NCBI GenBank assembly: GCA_028583605.1
Contig: CM053327.1
Coordinates: 29,624,626 to 29,688,625 of the forward strand
Direction of reading: 5' to 3'
Source: Dastarcus helophoroides
Taxonomy: Eukaryota; Arthropoda; Insecta; Coleoptera; Bothrideridae
Length of the DNA stretch: 64,000 nt
Below, piece after piece: positions 58,401 to 64,000 of this stretch (its first letter is position 1; each line of letters starts with the position of its first letter). The notes below the pieces were generated by a model. The model was not told the origin of the DNA, searched no databases, and was given only the letters and a program-made list of their open reading frames with translations. Position numbers and translations under genes: made by a program.

Positions 58401-61400
58401 CGATCTATCTGATAATTTTCACTTGTTTTCAATATTTTGATTTTAAATTTTATTGAAAAGTTGAGTGTAAATTTCCCAACTATTTAAAATTTAAACTTTT
58501 TTAAAATTTCGAATTATTTCGTAAATGCGATAAAAATTCTCAAATCCTTTGCAAATTTTGATATTTTTTTTTAATTTGGACTATAAATGTCGACTTTTTC
58601 TTTTTGAAAATTTCTTCTTTTCCAAAATTTTGACTTCGTTTGGACATTTGAAGGATTTTGAAAATTTTTGCCTTGTCAACAAATTGCGACTTTCTTTATT
58701 GAAAATTTTAACCTTTTCTTAAATCTTCACTCCTTGAAGTTTTCGACTCTATTTTAATTCCCACTTTGTTGAAAATTCCGGCCTTTTTCAAATGTTCGAA
58801 TTTTTCAAAATTTTTGTTATTTTCCAAGATCTAAAATTTTCACTATTTTTTAATTTCAACTATTTGAAAATTTTTTGCAAACTGTCGATCCTTTATTTGA
58901 AAATTGTGATTTTTTTTGAGTCAGACATTTCTTAAAACTTTTTATTGAAATTTTCGACTAATATTTCGCAAATTTCGACTCCATTTCAAAACTTCGACTT
59001 TTTTTTTCAAAAGTTTCGACTCTTTTTGAAAACTTGACTTTTTTTTTAAAAATTTTATTTATACATTTTTTAAACATTTCCAATTAACTCTTTGACTTAA
59101 AAAAAAGATTCTTTTTAAACTTGAACTATTGAAAATTTTGACTTTTTTCAAAATTTTACCTTGATAATAATTTACCCGGATAATTACGAATTATTCAATA
59201 ACTTTGAGTTTTCTCCAATATTCAAAAAATTCAGCTTTTTTGAAAATTTAATTAAAAACTCTGCAATTTATTTTAAATGTCAATATTTTTTCAAAAATTC
59301 GTTTTTTATTCTTTTAAATCTTCGATTTTTTTGATAATTTTAGCTTTATTTTTTAAAAGTGGTAATGTTTTTCTTTTTAAATTTACATTTATGAGAAAAA
59401 TTTCGAAATAACACTCGAATTAAAAAAAATTAATAACAAACATTTCTATTTTTAAAATTGAGCAAAGCTCTGAAACAAATTTCCAAAAAAAACTTGATCA
59501 CAAAAAATTGGCTCAAACTGGAATATTTGCTTTTTCTGAAACTTCAAAATTATTAAAAAAAATTAAATGAGAACAGTAAATTGTTAATGAATTTTTTTGA
59601 ACATTTCGATTAATTCTAATTTCGAAATTTTAAGACTCTTCTAGAAATGTTGACTCTTTTTTTTTAAAATTTCAATAATTTCCACTTTGGAAGTCGAAAT
59701 TATGAGATTATTTTTGACAATTAATTTATTTAAAAAAAATTTTTTTTCTTTAATTCCGAAAATATTTTTTTTTTGAAAAATGTTGTTTACTAATAAAAAA
59801 TTTCAACTTTTTCTAGAAATATGATCTGCTTTCGCTTGAAATTTTAAGTTTAATTTTTAAACTTCGATCTTTTTTTTATCGAAATTTGAATTTTAAATTT
59901 GAACTTGAGGATTTCAAGGATAAATTTAACATTTCTAGTAAAATTGGAAATTCCTATTCAGAATTTTCTTTGGTCCTTCAGTAGTAGTAATTTTTTAGAG
60001 AAATATCAAATTGTAAAAAAGGTTGAAATTGTTGAAATTTTTATAGAGCTTTCAGGGTTTTTTCCAAACATTTTTTGTCAAAACTACAAAATAAAATGAA
60101 CTTTAAATTGTCAAAGTGTCGTGAAAAAACTTGACACTTTTAGAGCAAATTAGAGGAACACAAAGAAAAATTTGGAGAAGTTGGAATTTCTAGAAGAAAT
60201 TTCAAGAACAATACTTTAAGGAAAAATGAAAACTACGAGAACATTTCTTTATATAAAATATTGAGGGAAAATGGAAACTTTGCAGAAAAAAATCAAAATT
60301 TCCTAAAAAAATTGAAATATTTGATAAAAATTCAACATTTTTATACAAAATGGGATTTGGGGTAAAAATTCGAAGATACCGTATTGACCTATTTTTTAGA
60401 GAAATAGTAAAATGCGAGATGAGTTGGATTTAGATTTTTGCTTGAAATTGTTAATTTTGTTCTCAAAATGTTGACATTTTCAAAGGAATTTGAGTTTTTT
60501 TCTTAATATTTTAATTCCTGTTGGAAATATTGATTTTTTCCTTAAAACTTTTACAAAAATTAGTTTTTAAAAGTGTGATTTTGATTAAAATTAAAAATAA
60601 AATAGGTTTTTAAATGTCGTAACTTCGAAAAAGAAACCTAAAATTTCTATAAAAAGATATCGGAACAAATTTTAAATTTCTACAAAAAGTTGTGTAATTG
60701 AAAGTGTTCGGAAATTTTTGAGAAAAAAACTTGTAAGCGAACTTGGGGGTGCTGCAGTTCCACAGTGCCTATACGCCAGCCGCCACTGGCAATCACCATA
60801 ATGATGAAATACGTTCGTCCACATCTCCTGAAGAAGTCACCCAGTTAGAACACCTAAATCAGTTTAAACAGATAGAATCAGATTTGATTGACTTGCAAAA
60901 TGACAAGCAAAAAGAAAACCCATCTACTTCTTCAGTTCTTGACGATGTCACACATCTTGATAATATTAAGGCCGCTTCGGGTTCAAATGTTTAAATAGGG
61001 TTTAGAGTTTTACCCAATGATGTTCATCCATTTCCAAAAATGACACAAAAACGAAACACAGCAAAAGCAAGAAAATCTGTAGGAACAGTTATTCTAACCA
61101 GCACTCCTTATAAACACCAACTGGTGGATGAACAAAAGAAAACAAAGGAACAAGAGGGAAAGAAGACTCTAAAGATAAAAAGTAAGAATGTATTTAAAGA
61201 AAAAAAGAAGAAGGCAAGTTTCACGTGTGATAAGCAGCGCAAAAGAAAATAGAAGGATCAAGACGACGGAGGATCAGAAGAAGAAAATGACGAGGAGACC
61301 AATAGGTTTGAACATTTGTTAGATTCGAAGTTTGGAAATCAAATACCGGTTTCGATCTTGTTAGATCTCGTCAATTTGGTATATCCAACTCGAATGCTAA

Positions 61401-62786
61401 CAAATGTTCCGACAACAACAAGATCGAAACCGGTATTTGGTTTCCTAACTTCGAATTTAATAAATGTTCAAACCTATTGGTCTGTGCATTAGAATCCTTG
61501 TCTTCTGGGAACTTTCCTAGAGAGCAACCGCTTCGCTAGGTGGCAGTGTTTCAACTGCTGGTAGTTCAGCTACTTATGATTCACTATACACACCTGGAGG
61601 GCTGCATGAATTTGTAGTCTAGGTTGCATTCTACTTGCATAGGATGCCTAATGTTTAATTTGCTCTGAAACATTTCTGACATCCACCGCAGGAGAAGGAT
61701 GGGTGCAATATTTTGACTGCAAACGTTGGACGCATGATGCCTGTGCTGGTATTGAGGCCGACTGTTGCGATCTATGTAAGTGCGATGATTGTATCAAAAG
61801 AGTTAAAATTAGTAAAATTCTTTAAATGTTGTATTAACTCATATGACTATTTTTTTTGTTCGTTTATCTCTTTAGTATTTACAGTAATATAGTATATTCT
61901 TTAATTTTGTTTTATTTCCAAAAAAATATATAGTTTTTAAACAGGTACTAATTTTTCGTGTAGGACCATTTTGCCCTACCAGAGGAGATCATTTTGCCCG
62001 ACCCCTAAGGGTAAAATAATCCTTTTGTAGACCTTTGTATTATTATTTATTTAAATAAACCCATACTTTTTTATATAGAAATTTGATGCTAGTTTTAGTA
62101 TACAATACAAATTGTAAAAGGAATTCTCTAAAAATTATGTGTTCCGCTTTAGGCTCATTATTGTCTTAAGGGGATCATTTTGGGCCACTCTCCCCTATAT
62201 TTCTTCGTCGAAATACAAATTAAAATCTAGTGTAAAAAAATCCAGTTTAACTCACAATTCGGAGAAAATACTCAAAAGCCTCAAAATTTATGTAAAAATC
62301 TGCATTTTACTCATAACATTTTGACTTTAAACTGAAATATTGGAGTTTTTTATCGAAATATTCCTTGAAACTTTAAAATCTCGCAAAGTCGAAGTCTTAC
62401 AAATTAATTTAATTTTGTTATTTGGACCTATTTGCAAACGAAATAGTACAAATACTGAAAAAAAATTAATGTCCATCTTTATCTTTATTCTTTTTGTACT
62501 CTACCAAGAGTGTGAAAGTCTAATAAGTTAAAAAGTCTTGGATGCTTTCCAAAATATATAAATTGTTCGCTTACCATTAGCTTGGTTCCATCGATTTGTT
62601 GATCTTTGAAAATATGACACCACTTATCATATCCATTCTGGAAGGAAGTTTGTAAGATATTCAATACAAATCAGCATACATACCTCGGTGAAATGAAACA
62701 ATACTTACAGTTTGCAAACATTGTATAATCTCATTACAATTAAGTTGTTCCAATAGAACATTATTAAAGTAATTTTGCCTTTCCAT
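49495..62786 (-). CDS. SLP-76/BLNK-type SH2 adapter, paralogue B, intact
   Basis: Exons: 62786-62709, 62637-62575, 52163-50057, 49817-49495; 856 residues, phases 0, 0, 1 with no internal stop. The N-terminus forms a SAM-like domain across three exons (NGYDKWCHIFKDQQIDGTKL, then NLTELEMRTWGLPLKQTREL; SLP-76 has the comparable IDG...LNLTE). The linker is long and polar, with tyrosines in acidic context (SYMELGN, SYHEIGQ, HEYNELENLG) and proline motifs (PPPLPKKR, KVPQKPRRL). The C-terminal SH2 begins SFFKKYFFNISREEAMLLLQ, has FIFRPS (the FLVR arginine), HFFNIGL and the end FVEYYQNHPMLL...VAVILNREQI. Intron phases equal those of paralogue A. Its 10.4-kb second intron holds the nested transposon complex. 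Confidence 0.9.
53880..54600. repeat. Degenerate ~125-bp satellite, left block
   Basis: Roughly five to six diverged units. Each contains words like GAGGAAGATGTCCCTAAAAA, TGGTGACCCCAAATTTTTAC, ATCTAGATCATTTTCTTGAC, CCTAGTTACCAAGTTTCATC and CGAAATCGATAGAACCGTTT. The array resumes at about 55870 after the insertions. Confidence 0.75.
54601..54885 (-). mobile_element. Hammerhead-bearing retroelement repeat (Penelope-like), minus copy
   Basis: Minus-strand order: ATTCGAGTTCGATACATC, hammerhead, TTTATCAGG-like tail, GGTTGCTCTCTAGGG-type block (plus strand GCGGTTGCTCTCTAGGGGAG) and GCATTCTATTTGC. The same order occurs at 61420-61650. No protein-coding part is present; it resembles the terminal repeat of Penelope-like elements or a retrozyme. 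Confidence 0.65.
54801..54838 (-). ncRNA. Hammerhead ribozyme motif, weak stem I
   Basis: Minus strand: CAAA, CTGATGA, stem II GATCT/AGATC with loop AATA, GAAA, CCGG, TC, then GTTGG. All core bases are present, but the first stem I pair is A-G, so it is a slightly decayed copy. ACCGGT is a palindrome. Confidence 0.65.
54886..55560. mobile_element. 675-bp fold-back MITE, CAGGGTCCGCCATTAG termini
   Basis: Terminal inverted repeats of about 70 bp: CAGGGTCCGCCATTAGTGCG at left and the complement GTACTAATGGCGGACCCTG at right, continuing through CTTAGGAGCTAT. Internal segments (ATTGTACCAATCATATGCAG, TAGCCC, TTTAAATAG) also recur inverted, so most of it can fold on itself. It is inserted between two hammerhead repeats. 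No clear duplication. Confidence 0.8.
55561..55868 (+). mobile_element. Hammerhead-bearing retroelement repeat, plus copy
   Basis: Contains the best copy of the second hammerhead class followed by AAATGCTCAAACCTATTGG and TCTGTGCATTAGGAC. Upstream, ATTCGGGTTGAATATACC is the inverse of the sequence beside the minus copy at 54.85 kb, so the pair is head-to-head. The satellite resumes right after it. Confidence 0.65.
55766..55808 (+). ncRNA. Hammerhead ribozyme motif (complete core)
   Basis: Stem I ACCAAA/TTTGGT (6 bp), core CTGACGA, stem II GATC/GATC, GAAA, stem III CCGG closed by A-T, and cut site after C55802. All conserved bases are present. ACCGGT is self-complementary without loop, so a two-molecule (dimeric) ribozyme is expected. 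Activity is inferred. Confidence 0.8.
55869..56520. repeat. Degenerate ~125-bp satellite, right block
   Basis: About five further units of the same satellite as 53880-54600 (GTTTCGTCGGAATCGATAAA, GTTTCATCAAAATCGATATA and so on). The two blocks were one array before the head-to-head repeat pair entered. Confidence 0.75.
57715..60788. mobile_element. hAT-like element, CAGTGGCGGCT family copy 3 (3.1 kb)
   Basis: Starts CAGTGGCGGCTCTTAGCC and ends GCCTATACGCCAGC then CGCCACTG, like copies 1 and 2. The flanking octamers GTAATCAC (57707-57714) and GCAATCAC (60789-60796) match 7 of 8. The host transposase frame continues across the site once the element and one octamer are discounted, so it inserted into a still-open frame. 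Interior is quasi-repeat, collinear with copy 1. Confidence 0.88.
61300..61660. mobile_element. Head-to-head hammerhead retroelement repeats in the transposase tail
   Basis: A minus copy (61300-61400; core decayed to TTGACGA, palindrome ACCGGT kept) abuts a plus copy (61417-61660) that lacks the CTGACGA half but keeps GATCGAAACCGGT, TTTGG, AAATGTTCAAACCTATTGG and the GAGAGCAACCGCTTCGCTAG block. Both hammerheads are therefore incomplete. Arrangement parallels 54.6-55.9 kb. Confidence 0.7.
62196..62574. other. End of adapter B intron; no other feature
   Basis: AT-rich sequence between the pogo right end and the donor of the 62575-62637 exon. No coding or repeat feature recognised. Confidence 0.3.
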
Positions 62787-63549
62787 TTTAAAACGATGTC
62801 AATTTTGATTCATAAGTTTGTTTATCTCTATGCGTATCTTATCGATCCATATTCGTAGCGAATTAAAAATAAAAATGTTAGCTGATAAATTGTGGCATAA
62901 TTGCGATAAAGTTTAATTTACACATATATTGTGAATGTCATTTTTTTAAAATCACCATTTGAGAAAAAGTCCATGCCTATGGCGATTCATATGAGAATAT
63001 TACCCCGACAAACCCAAAATGCAACCCAATCCTAACTAATTATAAACGCGCTTTTTACGACTCAACTACTAAAACGAATTAGACGAAAATTGATGTAGAA
63101 GTACCTTGTGTGCGGGATCGTTAGTAGGATACGTTTTATACGGAAAAACTCTTACAATTACAATTAGTCCCAATATTATACCTAAAATAAAGAAATAAAT
63201 AACCTTTCTTTATTTTCTAGGTAAATACACACGATAGGGTACAACTTTATGTAGATGGAAACTTGCTAGACAGTTAAATATTGTAGGTTTCGGAAAAATA
63301 TCTGAGTCCGTTTTAAAATAGAAAATATATTAAACTAAAATATAAAAGGAGATATCAATAACTAAATATAAAAATTGAAGTCATCAACGTCTTAAAAGTT
63401 CGTCTTCGTTTTTCGCGTCTTTTTTAACAACTGTCCCACGGTCACCACACAACAACCCTCGAACCCGAACCCAATTCGAAACACAATCACTTAAGGATGC
63501 CAGTGGCGGTTCGTTCCCTACATTCGGCCATCCTACGTATCATCCGCCT
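62787..63549. other. Adapter B upstream region; no gene seen
   Basis: Presumably holds the adapter B promoter. A CAGTGGCGG at 63501 resembles the start of the hAT-like family but is followed by different sequence. No coding frame. Confidence 0.4.
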
Positions 63550-64000
63550 CGGATGATGAACAGTTTGGCCAACGCTTCATATATAGGGCACAAGTCGTTG
63601 ATTTCGTTGGATATAGCCACGCAAACTTCGTAAATCCATCAATTACCGCTAAAATGTAGTTGTAATTTTTGTTAGTGGATTCAAGAGGTCCTAAGTGATC
63701 CATGTGGTAAGTATGGAGGGGAAATTCTGTTTTATGCAGCGGATGTAGGAATCCGTCTTGTTTGCCGGCCTTCTTGTTAGCTAGGATACATTTGATACAA
63801 TTTTTTATGTATCTATCTACTTTTTCTTTTAAATTAAGAATGTATTATTCTCACCACCTGATTTCTTCTTTTGTTCTTCTAGCAGCAAAATGACCTCTTT
63901 CATGAGCCAGTCTGATAATATCATTTTGTAAGGCTTTAGGGACTACTATAAGTTCCTGTCCATCTGCAAACTTGTAAAGTAGATCTCGTCTGATACACAA
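63550..64000 (-). pseudogene. Ty3/gypsy integrase fragment, truncated at window edge
   Basis: Reading in from 64000: DLLYKFADGQELIVVPKALQ, then a zinc-finger start (LAHERGHFAARRTKEE). In-frame TGA at 63853-63851 and TAA at 63847-63845 follow, then VDRYIKNCIKCILANKK (finger CxxC) and the core start HMDHLGPLESTNKNYNYILA with VIDGFTKFAWLYPTKST. It loses similarity near 63590. The element type differs from the one at 29 kb. Degenerate. Confidence 0.85.

Larger units (their letters stand above)
56715..61800 (+). pseudogene. pogo/Tigger-like transposase, interrupted and frameshifted
   Basis: N-terminal helix-turn-helix: WDEDKMRQAIQGVRNGLPYK and AVRQFEVPLMSLKRRCKG. Then a CENP-B-type region (LVKYIGDMEVRMYGLTTKDV; after a shift, GKDWFTGFCNWHPELGLRSA). 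DDE core pieces follow in several frames (LLILDGHLSHTKN, then PPHTSHKSQPLDPSF, the second Asp and PLD motif). A hAT-like element interrupts the C-terminal tail at 57715-60788. The tail resumes (NDEIRSSTSPEEVTQLEHLN) and is broken again by a hammerhead repeat at about 61300-61660. The end is Cys/His-rich (GWVQYFDCKRWTHDACAGIE ... CDLCKC). Multiple stops; inactive. Confidence 0.85.
52742..62195 (+). mobile_element. pogo/Tigger-like DNA transposon, swollen by nested insertions
   Basis: The left end contains GTGGCCCAAAATGATCCC (52749-52766). The right end contains its complement (62170-62188). Both are preceded by AGG and flanked by TA (52740-52741 and 62196-62197), the TA target of the Tc1-mariner/pogo group. 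GATCATT-type words recur inside both ends. The span contains a pogo transposase relic, a satellite, hammerhead repeats, a fold-back MITE and a hAT-like element. Boundaries are inferred from the inverted pair. Confidence 0.65.

Noticed and set aside
63501..63520. A fourth CAGTGGCGG hAT-like element
   Set aside because: Sequence after the first ten bases does not match the family, and no partner end or duplication is visible.
1..64000. tRNA, rRNA or snRNA genes
   Set aside because: No cloverleaf with internal promoter boxes or conserved snRNA core was recognised by eye; a covariance-model scan would be needed to exclude them.

Overview
This is a eukaryotic nuclear window, AT-rich and loaded with transposons. 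It is most likely from an insect: the genes have short GTAAG-type introns and arthropod-like versions of THADA, mRpL2, the minor-spliceosome protein U11-48K and SLP-76-type adapters. I cannot fix the order or species from sequence alone.

Layout. (1) 99-8066, minus: 15 exons of THADA, a tRNA 2'-O-methyltransferase regulator; the 3' end lies off the window. (2) 8067-10475: an intergenic stretch with a 308-bp MITE, then a small unrecognised helical protein whose frame is broken twice. (3) 10678-11973, minus: mitochondrial ribosomal protein L2, two exons. (4) 12798-13040: a fold-back element carrying a complete hammerhead-ribozyme motif. (5) 14099-18491, plus: SNRNP48 (U11-48K), five coding exons, plus a skipped poison exon that holds a tandem U12-type 5' splice-site element (a U11-binding USSE). 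(6) 18668-22461: a hAT-like element filled with a short quasi-repeat. (7) 23118-43882, minus: adapter gene A (split N-terminal SAM-like region, tyrosine-rich linker, C-terminal SH2). Its introns hold three hAT-like elements and a collapsed Ty3/gypsy element. (8) 46554-48840, minus: a decayed multi-exon gene of an insect-expanded, DUF7869-like family. (9) 49495-62786, minus: adapter gene B, a tandem paralogue of A with identical exon phases. Its 10.4-kb intron contains a pogo/Tigger-like transposon that has itself received a hAT-like element, hammerhead-bearing retroelement repeats, a fold-back MITE and a satellite. (10) About 63550-64000, minus: a degenerate gypsy integrase fragment.

How it fits together. 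THADA, mRpL2, SNRNP48 and adapter B have exon chains whose phases all agree, with no internal stop. Adapter A is one nucleotide away from the same state. Nearly all remaining sequence is mobile. The unifying oddity is a set of five elements with hAT-like ends and 8-bp target-site duplications (perfect, or with one difference) whose 3-5 kb interiors are almost nothing but degenerate copies of GAAATTTCGACTTTTTTC. The strongest functional signals outside proteins are the SNRNP48 USSE/poison exon and two complete hammerhead ribozyme motifs with self-complementary stem III.
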